Below are positions 10,966-21,430 of a DNA stretch of 64,000 nt, piece after piece. Each line of letters begins with the position of its first letter. The first letter of the stretch is position 1. The stretch spans positions 743,106 to 807,105 of the forward strand of contig CAUJNA010001735.1 in the NCBI GenBank assembly GCA_963377175.1, in the 5' to 3' direction. Source of the DNA: Effrenium voratum (lineage: Eukaryota > Sar > Dinophyceae > Suessiales > Symbiodiniaceae). A model generated the notes under the pieces. It ran no database searches. It was given only the letters and a program-made list of their open reading frames with translations, and had not been told where the DNA came from. The position numbers and the translations under genes are program-made.

Positions 10966-11913
10966 TACAGACATCCCATTTATACGTGTATATACATATA
11001 TATATATTGTTACAGGGAAGCCCAAAGCCCACCCAGTCTTTCCCTTAAAACTGCCAGCCGAGGAAAATGATCTCAGAGAAAAGTGACTCTATAGATCTCA
11101 TGAGGTCTTGGTTGGGGATTCGAATTTCGAAAGCGGACACACCTTTGCCACCAATTGCCAAGTGGCACATTGGAAAACTGGCAATTCCTGCACCCCCCTA
11201 AAAGCAACCGCTTCTTCCTGTGCTGAGACAGCTGGTCTTTGAAGGAAAGCCACGCATCAAGCCACCTGTCCTATTCGCGTTCAATGCCTACCCCCTAATT
11301 CAAATACCCAGCTTTTCAAGGTTTTTTTGGAAAACCCTGTTTTCAAGGGAAATACCTCCTTTTTTAGTAGAGGGTCGACATCATACCCTAAGAAAGTTGG
11401 TATTTGGAGTCGGGGGTGGGGTTGAATTGAGCCCATGCCTTCCCGAAGCGCTCAAATTCCCGGGTCACTGTAGCAGCTGGGACAGAGTTATATGGGAGAA
11501 TGTTGATATCGGATGAATCCGGAGGCCCGAGGACCCAGTCTAGTCATTTCCCTACAAGGAAGCCACGATTGGAATGGTCCTCGTTAACATCTGAAGTTCA
11601 CGTTACTGCTTGGGAAGATACAGTTTTCCGAAAGTCACAACTTAGACCCTTGATATTGCCTCAAGAACTGCGCCAGTAAATTATGTCAGGTGACTAACGC
11701 GTGATAGAACCGATTCGCGCGTTTAACACTGTTTTGGCTGGTATTCAAAAAGAAATTCAAAGGGAACCAACCTGTTTAGGGGACCACAACTTTCAACCCC
11801 TTATAAAACCATATTGGGGAGGCCAGGCGTCCTGGGATTGTTATCATGAGCTTCCTAAAAAAGGTTGCATTCCCTTCGGATTCCTTGCCAAAGAGACGCA
11901 CCCAGTGCGTTAG

Positions 11914-12017
11914 GTTTGGACCCATGGGAATGCCAAAGCCTTCATCCGGGAAGTGTCCGATGCGAGATCCAGCTACGTTTTGCCACGGAAAATGTGGCTA
12001 GAACCAAGAGTCCCCAG
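11914..12017 (+). CDS. Probable internal exon, unknown protein
   Basis: Between AG at 11912-11913 and a CCCAG/GTTCAC donor. Reads VWTHGNAKAFIREVSDAR then SSYVLPRKMWLEPRVP. Strong codon bias and 104 bp long, typical of the exons here. Family not recognised. Confidence 0.48.
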
Positions 12018-12106
12018 GTTCACCTGGGACCCACGAGCCAACTGACGCCTGGAAGCCGAAAAGCCGAGAAACGCCGAAGCCATTGCTGTCCTTTTGATCG
12101 CCAGTT

Positions 12107-12236
12107 GTGGCTAGAAATAGATGGGTTCCACTGGTTTAGATTGGTTTATGCCATCCATGACCAGGGAGATCCATCTATTTCCTTGCTGGTTCGATAGGAT
12201 CCATCTATTTTCTTGATGGTTCGATAGGCAGGGAAT
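12107..12236 (+). mobile_element. IE4 element, diverged copy
   Basis: Shares GGCTAGAAATAGATGG, CCACTGGTTTAG and GACCAGGG with copies at 16209, 39953 and 42716. Its 3' part is duplicated (ATCCATCTATTT, then GATGGTTCGATAGG, twice). Confidence 0.5.
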
Positions 12237-12308
12237 GAGACATGGGATGACCCCAAGGCAAACAATCCCCTCTAACTTCCCAGGAAATTGGGTTTCCTGT
12301 TCATTCCC

Positions 12309-12402
12309 CCCACCCACCCACCCACCCACCCACCCACCCACCCACCCACCCACCCACCCACCCACCCACCCACCCACCCACCCACCCACCCACCCACCCA
12401 CC
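12309..12402. repeat. (CCCA)n microsatellite
   Basis: About 23 CCCA units, then degenerate CCCACCACC sequence to about 12480. C-rich, with G-runs on the minus strand that could favour G-quadruplexes. Confidence 0.93.
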
Positions 12403-12489
12403 ACCCACCACAACCTCCCACAACCCACCCACCACCACCCACCACTCACCCACCACCCCCACCCACCCACCCACCCCACCCCTCGCACC

Positions 12490-12625
12490 CTGTGGCCGGT
12501 GAGGCCACCCTCGGGGTGTGGAACGAGACTGACCTGGCCTCCAAGCAGCGGTTGCATGGCCTGGCTCGCCCCCTGGCGGATTCTCTTCGGTCAAAAATGA
12601 GCCACGTCCTCAAAACCTGGAATCA
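12490..12625 (+). CDS. Probable exon abutting the CCCA array
   Basis: Reads VAGEATLGVWNETDLASK then QRLHGLARPLADSLRSK and MSHVLKTW, with strong G/C third positions. The 5' boundary lies inside degenerate CCCA sequence, so the true exon start is uncertain. Function unknown. Confidence 0.4.
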
Positions 12626-13179
12626 ACATAATTTGTTGTCCAAATGGGCTTTTATGGTTTTGCTACCTTTCATCTACCCAGGGTCTTTTGGGGTCTGTGA
12701 TCCGGTCAAAATGGGGAGTCTGTGGTCCGAAATTTCGGAGGCAACCACCAGGGGACTCACCGAAGTCGCTCCATTGGAGACTCCTGAACCAGGTCCAATC
12801 AACACCTGGGCAGGTGAAGGTCAGTTGGTTTGGGCCAGCTTTCAGGGGAGGGTTTCAGAGGCTTCCAGAAATTCGGTTTCCAGGGCTGGGGAGACCCACC
12901 TGAGCCACTTGCTCAACACCCGGGTAGGTAAAGGTTAGGACGGGGACAAACCCCAACCAGAAATTGCGGGGGACGCCCATTTTTCATAGCAAATTTTGGT
13001 TCTGGCGAAAACATGTGTTTGGTCCGCCCATTTGAGGGACCCACGCCCGATGTCTTGGGTTCAGTCAAAATCTTGCGCTTGTGTGGTCCATTTCGGAGGG
13101 AACAACCTCTAGTTCTCGGATTCATCGCCTCTTGGGTCAACCTTGGTATCTTGGTATCCGGTTCCTTAATTTTTACATC

Positions 13180-13258
13180 CTTTTAGTGGTTTGTGGTAGT
13201 TTCCGAATTTAACCCACTCAAAGTTCGTCACTTTTAGCGTTTGGGATCTGAAAACGGG
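13180..13258 (+). mobile_element. IE2 partial copy
   Basis: Retains TTCCGAATTTAACCCACTC and GTCACTTTTAGC from the IE2 interior, but the ends are diverged. It is followed by GCTCAG and a GTAAGC donor-like site. Confidence 0.45.
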
Positions 13259-13410
13259 CAGCTCAGGTAAGCAAACGAACGATCGCTGTCGACGCCCTGA
13301 AAAGGAAGGCTGTCACCAGTTGTTGCCGCAATTTTCACCCAGAGCTTTGTCTCTGGCCGGAGAGTTTGTATCGTGTTGTAGCTAAAGATACGAACACTTC
13401 GAGTAGAGTA

Positions 13411-13527
13411 TATGGCCATGGGTCACAATCCGTACCCCCAGTGAACATCCCAATCCCACTACAATAGATTAAAATGGGTGGTGCACCTACCCCAAAATAG
13501 TACTATTGGTTTTGACCCACACCCATA
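13411..13527 (-). mobile_element. IE3 TIR element, minus-orientation copy
   Basis: Ends TATGGCCATGGGTCA and TTTTGACCCACACCCATA are inverted repeats. The interior holds GTACCCCCAGTGAACATCCC, the reverse complement of the plus-orientation copies. Confidence 0.65.
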
Positions 13528-13601
13528 TCTAGACAAATCATAGTGAAATCCAACCGTCCCAGTGGCCCGAACCCTGAATTGATCTACGGCAATTGACCTA
13601 G

Positions 13602-13808
13602 GTGCCCCTGATGAAAGTCACTCTTGGATGTGAGGGAATCTGTCCAACCAATGTTCCAGTTGCCAAATGGCTGAACGTTGCTCTTGCGCGGCAAGAAAAG
13701 TTCCCTGTACTCGAGAGGGTTGAACTGGATTCCAGTCGTCCCTTGTCTTCTTGGTTTGTCTTCCAACATGGCCAATCAGCAAGGGGAACAATCACTTCCT
13801 CCCAGTAA
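13602..13808 (+). CDS. Probable terminal exon, unknown protein
   Basis: Directly after acceptor TTGACCTAG. Reads VPLMKVTLGCEGICPTNVPV, then AKWLNVALARQEKFPVLERV, and ends ITSSQ with TAA at 13806-13808. One clean 68-codon frame. Cysteines at two early positions only. Family not recognised. Confidence 0.5.
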   Translation: MPLMKVTLGCEGICPTNVPVAKWLNVALARQEKFPVLERVELDSSRPLSSWFVFQHGQSARGTITSSQ

Positions 13809-13859
13809 ACCTGTTTAAATTCCTTTCTCAAATGTTGCCAGACCCAAGGAAAGTGTACT

Positions 13860-15095
13860 TTGTGTTATAATAACTAAAGCTAGTCTCTGGCATGACAAAG
13901 CTGAAACCCGGCCCCCTAACAATATATGGCTTCGTTTGTTTTTGGGAAAGCATCGTCACTAGGCAACTCGGAATTTTGGGACTCAACCCCTCTTTAGCCC
14001 CCTTCTTGAAATAAAATGCTGTTTGTTACTCCATGAAAGGTTGGGGGCTCCGGTGACAACACTTGCTGTTCCAACGCGCTTGCCGAAGCGCTTCTGTGCT
14101 TGAAGTGTCTATGGCCGGTTTTTGTTTGGGTCCGTGCTTGGACTTGGCTGCTTGCTTCTCGTTGCTTCATTTGTTGCTGGGTTGGTTAGCTGTTGCCAGG
14201 TTGAAACAGGAAGGGCCCGCTCAGTGCTTTCAGGTGGTTCCTACGAACCCGTGAAAAAAGGCCTTAAGATTTCCCACGCAAGGATGTCCCTGCCATCCTG
14301 GAAGCTACTGGACATGGAGTCCTAGATGTGATGTCCAGCGTGTGAAAACCAGATCCATTTTCAACAATGACCACTTTACGCACTTGGAGAAAGAACATTT
14401 CGCGACCAACTGTAGAAAGCCTCTGGAGAATCCCTGATTTGCCCTCAGCTCGGTGTTGCCTCGTTTGGTTTGTTCGCTGGCTTGGTTTGTTTCGTTTGGC
14501 TGGGGTGGGGTGTGATGGCTGGTTAGGAAGCAGCCTATCGGACCCACAACAAGCAAAACACGGATACGGTACGTAAAGACAGATTCTTTATCAGGTTTTG
14601 GGTAGACTGGGCCCCCTTTTGGCGGCGATTTACCTTTAAGCTACCATGTGGGTGTGCCTTGTTTTTCAGGGTACCATTTTGGGATGGTTAAAATGTTAAA
14701 AGCGATTCAAAGTAAACTACCCATTTTGGGGTTCGCGAATTTTGAGGCACACCCATGTACAGGATAAATAATTGAGGAGAACCAAGTTGATCCCTGCTAC
14801 CATTGGAGTTTGACTTGTGCGTAGTGTATGGGCAGTTTCTGTCTCCGTGCTTCTCTTTCTGTATATCAATGTATCTATTTATCTACCTATTTCTCTATCG
14901 ATATGGACCCCTCAAATTTCCAGGCTTTGAACAGTTCCAAACCGCCCATGTTTGTCTAAGTGCCCTAACTGGACGCCAGGTGGTTTTTGTTTGATCCAAT
15001 CTCCAGGCTTGTTTTTTTTCCCCAATCGCCTTGTGGTTTGTCTTGTTCCAACTGGAAGGGACTATTTGTTTAACCGCCCATATCTGTCCAAATGT
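13860..15095. other. No confident gene
   Basis: Open frames at 14063-14325 and 14803-14994 have ordinary composition and no supported splice sites. A TATC/TTTA-rich stretch lies at 14870-14900. Nothing assigned. Confidence 0.35.
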
Positions 15096-15275
15096 GTCAC
15101 TGGACGCTATGTATTTGTTTCATCCAACAAAAAACGCCACGAGAACCGGGAAATTGGAGTTCAGAAAAGCGCCACGGGGGAAATTCGGGGAATTCTCGAG
15201 AGGTTCGGCCTATGTGTTTGATCCAAAGAAAAGCGCCACGAGAACAGGAGATTCGAATTCGAGAGGTTCGGCCTG
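15096..15275. repeat. Short tandem-like repeats upstream of an exon
   Basis: AAAAGCGCCACGAGAAC and CGAGAGGTTCGGCCT recur two or three times in this stretch. The last copy supplies the AG acceptor of the following exon. Confidence 0.5.
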
Positions 15276-15277
15276 AG

Positions 15278-15442
15278 GTGTCTTCTGGGACGTGGCGCAC
15301 GCCTTCTCCAGGACCCCGGTGGAGGATTTGGCCTCCCCAGTGGACGTGGGCTACCTCTGGACCTTTGCCATGCGAACCTCCGCGCCGCGACATGGGGAAT
15401 CTTTGGCGTGCCGCTGCTTTCGTGAAGCGTGGAATTGGCTTG
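15278..15442 (+). CDS. Probable internal exon, unknown protein
   Basis: Acceptor CCTGAG at 15276-15277 and donor TTG before GTGAAG. Reads VFWDVAHAFSRTPVEDLA, then SPVDVGYLWTFAMRT and CRCFREAWNWL. Clear codon bias and consistent frame through 165 bp. Family not recognised. Confidence 0.48.
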
Positions 15443-15485
15443 GTGAAGGAAAAAAAAGGGGGGCCAGCAGGAAACCATGTGTATG

Positions 15486-15556
15486 GTTGTTTGTTTGTTT
15501 GTTTCTTTGTTTGTTTGTTTCTTTGTTTGTTTTTCTTTCTTTATTTAGTTATTTTG
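15486..15556. repeat. (GTTT)n microsatellite
   Basis: Interrupted GTTT/CTTT units in the probable intron after exon 15278-15442. Confidence 0.8.
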
Positions 15557-15936
15557 TTGGGGGGGACTGCACTATGTTGAGGCCCATGCCAAAAGCTGAG
15601 CGCCCAAAACCGATCGAGCTTGGAGCTTGATGGCGCATGTTCGTCTTTTGGCAAAGTGAATGTCGAAACCCTGCAAGGGAGGGCGCTGTTTTTTCTGGCT
15701 TGGTTCCTAGTAGTAAAGCCAATCGGGGCTTGGAGGGTTAGAGTTACCACCTGAACATTCGAGTGAAGCCTGTAGGTCTTAGCTTGGTTGGGGTCATACG
15801 ATGGATGCTTGCGAAATCCTCTTGCGGTCACCACCGCTCAGAATTTCAACGCCATGATTCGATTCCGCTTGTAAATGCCAACAAACGCCATGGGATACCA
15901 TGCCGGAAACCAAACCCCATCTGCTCCAACACCCAT

Positions 15937-16045
15937 ACGGCTGTGGCTCAAAAATGAAGGGCTAGGGCAAACCGCAAGTGGGAGTCTTTGATTCCATGAC
16001 GCCAAGGTGGCCATTTTGGGCTCCACTTTTTTGAGCCACGGCCGT
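15937..16045. mobile_element. IE8 TIR element, copy 2
   Basis: Ends ACGGCTGTGGCTCAAAAA and TTTTTTGAGCCACGGCCGT are near-perfect inverted repeats over about 18 bp. Lies immediately upstream of a coding-like segment. Confidence 0.7.
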
Positions 16046-16213
16046 ACCTGAAATGTTCCTCCGCTCAGAGCAGCTCTGCTCGTTCCTTGCGTTCGGCAAG
16101 GTCTTGGACGCCATGATGCCGAGATCCGCCAGCCACCGGCGTAGAGTCTATGCGGCAGTGGCGAGGAGTTGCCTGGCTGATGCCCAGCCACTTCCCGAGA
16201 CGAACATCCATAG
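16046..16213 (+). CDS. Probable exon between IE8 and IE4
   Basis: Reads EMFLRSEQLCSFLAFGKV, then LDAMMPRSASHRRRVYAAV and SCLADAQPLPETNIH. Strong codon bias. It runs to CATAG at 16209-16213, where the IE4 element begins; CATAG/GCGTCC would be a GC donor, a type known in dinoflagellates. The sandwiching by two element families is notable. Confidence 0.42.
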
Positions 16214-16310
16214 GCGTCCGTTTAGGATAGTTTAGCCCAACATAGATGGCACTGGTTTAGAGGGTTTTTCCATTTGCCAGGGCCATCTATTTTTCCAAAA
16301 GCCACCTATG
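16209..16310 (+). mobile_element. IE4 TIR element
   Basis: Left CATAGGCGTCC and right CCAAAAGCCACCTATG are imperfect inverted repeats. The interior has ATAGATGGCACTGGTTTAG and GCCAGGGCCATCTATTTT, shared with 42716-42823. Confidence 0.65.
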
Positions 16311-16786
16311 CTAACATCAGCTTCCCTCTAGTTCGTGTTTGGATTGGTGGTTTGGGGATTTGAAACGTACCCGTTGAAACGAAATGGCAACGTCCAAACT
16401 TTGCCACCAATTAGGGGCAAGGTGAGAACATGTTCCCAGAAGAGGACCCCAAAATGGCTTCCGTGCTTCCTTTCGGTTTGCCGCTATACCCTCAACAAAA
16501 AGACACACCTTTATTTCCCCTTCGGGTTGAGTTTCCTTTTGGGGTGAGAGTTAAAGAGGAAATATAGGGAACCCTGTTACCGCCCCCCCCCCCCTCCCAG
16601 CGACTGTTTTTTGGATCGCGCTTGCAGTTTTAGAATTGGAAAAGTTGGCTACATGTGAGCAACGGTCAATATTCACGATCAGTTGATGCATTGCAGCAGG
16701 GTTTTATGGGATATACTGATATGCCACGGAAAAAGCCAGGTGTGAGCATCACTTTTGTTGGCTCCATGAAAGAGGTCAACATTCAG

Positions 16787-16908
16787 CGTCTACCGCAGCC
16801 AACGGAGTGATGTGGCACACGTACACTACCCCCGAGAAAACTGGCCCCTTGCCAACATCCGATCTGTTGGCACTAGGGACATCGCAGGCTCATGCGGATG
16901 TTGCCTAA
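16787..16908 (+). CDS. Probable terminal exon, unknown protein
   Basis: Acceptor CATTCAG. Reads STAANGVMWHTYTTPEK then TGPLPTSDLLALGTSQ and ends AHADVA with TAA at 16906-16908. Good codon bias. Function unknown. Confidence 0.42.
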
Positions 16909-17027
16909 AGCCGGGAACCCACTTGCCTGATGTGTGTACCTTTCATCCCTTACACCATTCCGAAAGGGATCTCTGATTCTTGCCAAGACCCTACGGCTTC
17001 TCCAAGTGATGCGTTAAGCTTCTGGTA

Positions 17028-17107
17028 CTCACTTCCTGAGTTCCTGGACTTCAAACTTTTTGGGTTTGGACCAATTTGGTGGAAACAAGGTTTGGGGGAA
17101 GTGAGGG
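17028..17107 (+). mobile_element. IE7 TIR element, copy
   Basis: CTCACTTCCTGAGTTCCTGG at the left, GGAAGTGAGG at the right, and the interior GGGTTTGGACCA. Shared with 22771, 37560, 47773 and 58092. Confidence 0.55.
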
Positions 17108-17417
17108 AAATTCGGCTAGTAGACCACGAGTGGTAGTCCACAGTCGCAGATTTCGCAATGAGGCAACTCGATACTCCAGGCTCGCACTCAGGTTTTCATG
17201 GGGGAGTCTAGGGACAACTCCCAATGGCCGTTTCATGTTGGCCTTCGCTGCCTTCTGCACCTCCCAACAGGTGCAACGCGTTTCGTATTGACAACAATAG
17301 TTTGCGCAGGGTGCTTGAGAGTTTGTGACTAAGAACCGGTTGGGCTTGAGAATGTTGCTGGGATGCGTTTAGGATGTTGGCTCCTCCCGCCCGAAGTCCT
17401 CGCCGAATGCATGCCGC

Positions 17418-17604
17418 TTGCGCCTACGGGCTCGCGCTCGCCGAGTTTCGCCGAGTTTCGGAGTTCTCGGAGGCTGCGCGGCGCACTTCGGGGTGCTGTT
17501 GGGCGGCAAGACGGGCCTGGAGCACCCGGAGCTGCAGGCCTTAGAGATGGACAGCTTCTTGGCCGAAAGGGGAGTTGGCGGGTCCGGTTGCTGTTGCTGG
17601 GTTG
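17418..17604 (+). CDS. Probable exon, unknown protein
   Basis: Reads FGVLGGCAAHFGVLLGGK, then TGLEHPELQALEMDSFLAER and GSGCCCWV, before the donor GTTG/GTGAAG. Very G/C-rich third positions. The 5' boundary is uncertain (a small CCGAGTTTCG duplication lies there). Family not recognised. Confidence 0.42.
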
Positions 17605-17714
17605 GTGAAGGTGCCTTTTGCCTTCTTTTGGGGGGCAGGCTTCTCTGAAAAGGGGATCCGGTGTTTTTTTCCCCCTAGGTCAAGTTGTTTTTTTCTTTTT
17701 AATTAGGGCTGGGT

Positions 17715-17763
17715 TGGTGGGTTGGTCGGTCGGTCGGTCGGTTGGTTGGTTGGTTGGTTGGCT
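17715..17763. repeat. (GGTT/GGTC)n microsatellite
   Basis: Twelve 4-bp units. A little downstream, 17936-17965 contains two GGGTTTAGGG motifs, too few to call telomeric. Confidence 0.8.
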
Positions 17764-18157
17764 TGCCGCATCACCCTGCATCACCAGCCTCACTTGGCGT
17801 GGGGGCCTGTTGGCTCTGATTGGGAGGCAGTTGGGTTTAGGCTGGCTTGGATATTAATGAGGGTGGGTCTCGGGGGTAGTTTGGGGTTGATTTTGGCGAA
17901 GTGAAAGGCTGCCATCCAGGCTGCTGCTGTGCGGGTTTAGGGCTGCTGCTGTGCGGGTTTAGGGTTAACTTTGGGTGGATTTGGGGTTGGCTTGTGATGT
18001 GTGTTGGGTGTGCTGCTGGCTAAGCGGTGCCTTGGAGGTTGCTTTAGGGATGTGGTTACGTGAGGTTTGGGCTCGTTTAGGTGGCGTTTTGGGGCGTTGC
18101 CCCAAATTTCCAAAACTCGCCTGCAACTACTTTTCCCTGGGAGTAGTTGGTCCAACT

Positions 18158-18240
18158 CTAGGGCCCTTTTACCCTTGTTTTGGGGAGGGTTCCCCTAGCA
18201 AATAGTAGACTACAGCAAAAAGGGCACCCTTATTCTAACC
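18158..18240 (+). mobile_element. IE1 element, diverged 3'-altered copy B
   Basis: Keeps CCCTTTTACCC, GGGGAGGGTTCCCCTA, AGACTACAG and CACCCTTATTCTAACC, but lacks the CTGGAGGACCTAG end. Same orientation as the other copies. Confidence 0.6.
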
Positions 18241-18302
18241 CATGCAACCAAATCAAATTGGCACGGTATCCAAAGCAGTTGCAGTGACTGAATGGGGCGC
18301 AG

Positions 18303-18403
18303 GGGAGCATGACAGCGCAGTGAGGCGAGAAGCAGCCGGGCCGAAAGTTTCGGTTGGCTCGCGCTGTTGGTTTGCTTCCTGTGGAATTTCCCTTCAAAGT
18401 TGA
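18303..18403 (+). CDS. Possible exon
   Basis: After GGGGCGCAG. Reads EHDSAVRREAAGPKVSVG then SRCWFASCGISLQS and ends at TGA 18401-18403. Good codon bias, short. Confidence 0.33.
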
Positions 18404-18562
18404 CAGCGATTTCCCGGGGATCCATGTGTTTGGGTCATGTTTCAGCTGGATGTCAAAAAATGGACTGGGCAAAAGGTGCAAATTGCATGTTTCTCGTATA
18501 GGCAGCCCCGCCTTCGTTCAAGGCACGACAGGTTGATGTTGGGCATCCAATGTAGCCCTCAG

Positions 18563-18699
18563 GTGGAAGTGTAGCGCGGTCCCAACCACAAATTGGCGCC
18601 GCATTTGACAAGTTTGGGTTCGAGAAGGAAGGGCCGTTTCTGGTTGTCCGCATCGCATCTGGAGACAAATGTCTTCCGACGGTCAAGCCCTTCATTTGA
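18563..18699 (+). CDS. Probable terminal exon, unknown protein
   Basis: Acceptor GCCCTCAG. Reads SVARSQPQIGAAFDKFGFEK then EGPFLVVRIASGDKCLPTV and stops at TGA 18697-18699. A donor at GACG/GTCAAG would shorten it. Clear codon bias. Family not recognised. Confidence 0.45.
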
Positions 18700-18930
18700 G
18701 GGGGAATGTCAGGTCCCCCTAGGTCCGGGTAGCCTTGCTCGAGACTTGTTTCAGGGTACCTGACAAAACGGTCCCCAGAAATCGATCTTCCAGCCCTGCT
18801 GCTTGAAGGTGACTGTGATTTCTTCAACAGAGGTAAAGATGGCTTGGGGTAGCTCAGGCTGGTGTCCTGCCAGCGGTTATATCATATTTAGTTATAACCT
18901 GCTCGGCGCCAAAAAGCTCCTCCGCTTGAG

Positions 18931-18980
18931 GCTTGGCCTTCATAGACACGGACGCGGCGAATCTCCGGAGCCTGCGTCGG
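18931..18980 (+). CDS. Possible short exon
   Basis: Between CTTGAG and the donor CGTCGG/GTGAGT. Reads LAFIDTDAANLRSLRR. Faintly like the second half of an RNA-recognition motif, but too short to claim. Confidence 0.28.
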
Positions 18981-19225
18981 GTGAGTTTGGCACCTTGCCA
19001 GTCAAGGGGGACCTGAGTTTCCTCCAAATCACACCTGAGTACATTACATATATATATATAGATGACATATACGCAACATTCATCTTTGAGTGAACATGGC
19101 GCGTGGCACACATACGGTAAGATTCCTTCCGGCCATGCCTTTCCTTGAGCTCAGAGGATCCGCTTCACAGGCGAGGTTTCCCGTAGCTTTGTTTTTGGCG
19201 TGATGTTGAGTGGCTGAACCACCCC

Positions 19226-19291
19226 CTATCCACCCACCCACCCATCCATCCATCCATCCATCCATCCATCCATCCATCCATCCATCCATCC
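19226..19291. repeat. (CATC)n / (CACC)n microsatellite
   Basis: About fourteen CATC units preceded by CCCACCCACC; it passes directly into CCCTAAA units. Confidence 0.9.
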
Positions 19292-19292
19292 A

Positions 19293-19328
19293 CCCTAAAC
19301 CCTAAACCCTAAGCCCTAAACCCGAAAC
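19293..19328. repeat. Interstitial telomere-type CCCTAAA tract
   Basis: Five units: CCCTAAA, CCCTAAA, CCCTAAG, CCCTAAA, CCCGAAA. This is the Arabidopsis-type telomere repeat, also reported for dinoflagellates. Too short to be a chromosome end. Confidence 0.8.
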
Positions 19329-19381
19329 ACACAGTTCGTTGGTGTATTCTGGTGGTGCGGAAGGCTCCGTGTGAATCGGCC

Positions 19382-20488
19382 ATGGCGACATTTCTCGCAA
19401 AGACACTGGGAACACGGTTGGTCTCCAGGCAAACGGTGGCCTCACAAGGGTTTTGCGTGCCATTACATGCAAAGGGCGCGAAATAGACAAATGCCGAGAC
19501 ACGGAGACACAGAGACACAGACACACAGACACACAGACACACAGACACACGACACCATTACGCGCATGATCGCATGCGTGCTGGGGTGCTTTTGGTATAC
19601 GCAAATGATTGTCGCACAATAAGAAGGCCTTCAACACAGACACAGACACAGAAACAGAAACAGACACACAGACACAGAGACACGGAGACACGGAGACACA
19701 GAGACATGGAGACACAGAGACACAGAGACACAGAGACACAGAGACACAGAGACACAGAGACACGGAGACACAGAGACATGGAGACACAGAGACACAGAGA
19801 CACAGAGACACAGAGACACAGAGACACAGAGACACAAAGATACAGAGACACAGAGACACAGAGACACAGACACACAGACACACAGAGACACAGGCATTCA
19901 CACGCAGACATAGAGACACAGAGACACAGAGACACAGAGACACAGAGACACAGAGACACAGAGACACAGAGACACAGAGTCACAGAGACAGACACAGAGA
20001 CACAGGCACAGACACGCAGACATAGAGACACAGAGACACAGAGACACAGAGACACAGAGACACAGAGACACAGAGACACAGAGACACAGAGACAGACACA
20101 GGCACAAACACAGGCACATAGAGACACATAGACACACATAGACACACATAGACACAAACACAAACGCAAACACAAACACAAACACAAACACACAGCACCG
20201 TTACGTGCATGCGATCAAGCAGCATGTGGCTGTGGATGGGCTGAGCATGGGCACCGTGCGTCCAAGTAGTGCGTGCTGGGGTGCTCTTGGTATAAGCAAA
20301 TGATTGTCGCAGAATAGGCCTTCAACGACAAGGCTGTGAATGAAGCGACTTCCAAAAACACATTCTCCCCAGCTGTGCGTAGCAGGTTCATGGGCGTCAG
20401 GGCAGATATGTGCAAGGCTTTTTCCCCTGACCTGGCAACGTCACTAGTCGCCATTCGTCGCCTCTGTCAAAACAGTGTTCTTCCTTAA
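19382..20488 (+). CDS. Small two-exon gene with a minisatellite in its intron
   Basis: Exon 1 starts at ATG 19382 in a strong context (GGCCATGGCG) and reads [18 protein letters not shown] up to a donor at ACG/GTGGCC (19436). Exon 2 is 20318-20488, after acceptor GCAGAATAG. It reads [40 protein letters not shown] and [16 protein letters not shown], then TAA. Phases match (0/0). The start is basic and lacks acidic residues, like an organelle-targeting presequence; this is inference. The roughly 880-nt intron contains the GACACAGA array. An alternative is that the 34-codon frame 19382-19486 is a separate small ORF. Exon 2 coding character is strong; the link to exon 1 is a hypothesis. Confidence 0.48.
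19496..20192. repeat. GACACAGA minisatellite, about 0.7 kb
   Basis: 8-bp unit GACACAGA with variants (GACACGGA, GACATGGA, GACACACA). It is interrupted at 19551-19636 by unique sequence that is repeated after the array. Long open frames on both strands (19302-20193) are produced by the 8-bp period and are rejected as proteins. Confidence 0.93.
19552..19636. repeat. Unique segment duplicated on both sides of the array
   Basis: GTGCTGGGGTGCT, GGTATACGCAAATGATTGTC and GGCCTTCAAC recur at 20272-20327. The right copy leads into exon 2 of the gene; the left copy runs into the array after GCCTTCAAC. Confidence 0.8.
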
Positions 20489-20881
20489 GAGCTGAAAGCA
20501 ATGGCATGGTTTGGGTATGCTTTCAGGGAGGGTTCCAGAGGTTTGCAGGGCTCTTGGGAGGGCTTTGTTTTTTGCTTCTCTGTGTTTGCCAATACACTGA
20601 ATACGCAGACTTGCTGTGAGCATGCCACAAAGGATAGTATTATGATACACAAACCTAAATGGAAAAGCCGTTGTTGTGTACACGGAACATCACGTAAACA
20701 GGGGTGACCCTGATTTCCGAAACTGGTGGACGCCCCGGTGGCAGGGAAACCAAAAAGACACCTGAACGCCATTTTCGCGGGGGGGAATCTCCAAAATGGG
20801 TGGAACCCCTTTCGGCAGGGAGCCGGAAAATGCGGAATTTGGATTTTGAGAAGCCCCCCCACCCCCCCCACATCTTATCAG

Positions 20882-20983
20882 AGGTCACCGGGCCTCATTT
20901 TGTCCAGGTGCAAGCTCGGGATCACGTCTTGGAGCGCATCGGCAGCCCCTACGCACCTTGGCTCAAGAAATGTCTCCCCTGCG
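20882..20983 (+). CDS. Probable internal exon
   Basis: Acceptor CTTATCAG and donor CTGCG/GTGTGG. Reads VTGPHFVQVQARDHVLER then IGSPYAPWLKKCLPC. Good bias. Unknown family. Confidence 0.4.
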
Positions 20984-21430
20984 GTGTGGCCGATGTTTTT
21001 TGGGTTCGGGGGGGAGCCGGGACGCGGGACCTGTCCATTTGCTCAAATTGCTGGTGTGATAGGTAGGGAATTGCCTTCTGGGTTTTGGGAATCAACTGGA
21101 GGGGAATTCTTCAAAAGGAAAGCGAATTTGGGATGGGCTATTGGGGGTTAGTCCCTCATTCCCTGCTGAGAACCAGCAAGTTGAGGAGATGTGTATTTCG
21201 GCCTATTGGGTTTCAAAGGGAATCCAAAAGAGCAAATGGAGGTTACGGGATACTTTCGGAGGTGTCTGTTTGCAATGAAGGTTACGAAAACAAGGTCGTC
21301 TCAGTGTCATGTTGTGCTGTCTTTGGGGGTCTGGACCCCACAGGTGTCTTCGTTCCTTTCAATAGGTGTGTCTCACGTTCCCAGTGTTTTTTTTGTCTTG
21401 GAGTTGTTCGCAGGTTGATGCTTTATCCAG

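Noticed and set aside
12288..12938. 216-codon ORF through the CCCA array
   Set aside because: The first half is microsatellite; only 12490-12625 shows coding bias and is listed separately.
16005..16050. GGCCATTTTGGGCTCCAC, similar to part of the dinoflagellate spliced leader
   Set aside because: Only partial similarity, and it lies inside an IE8 TIR element whose inverted ends explain the sequence.
19302..20193. Overlapping ORFs up to 221 codons on both strands
   Set aside because: Generated by the 8-bp GACACAGA period (low stop frequency in all frames). The real coding evidence nearby is the short exons at 19382 and 20318.
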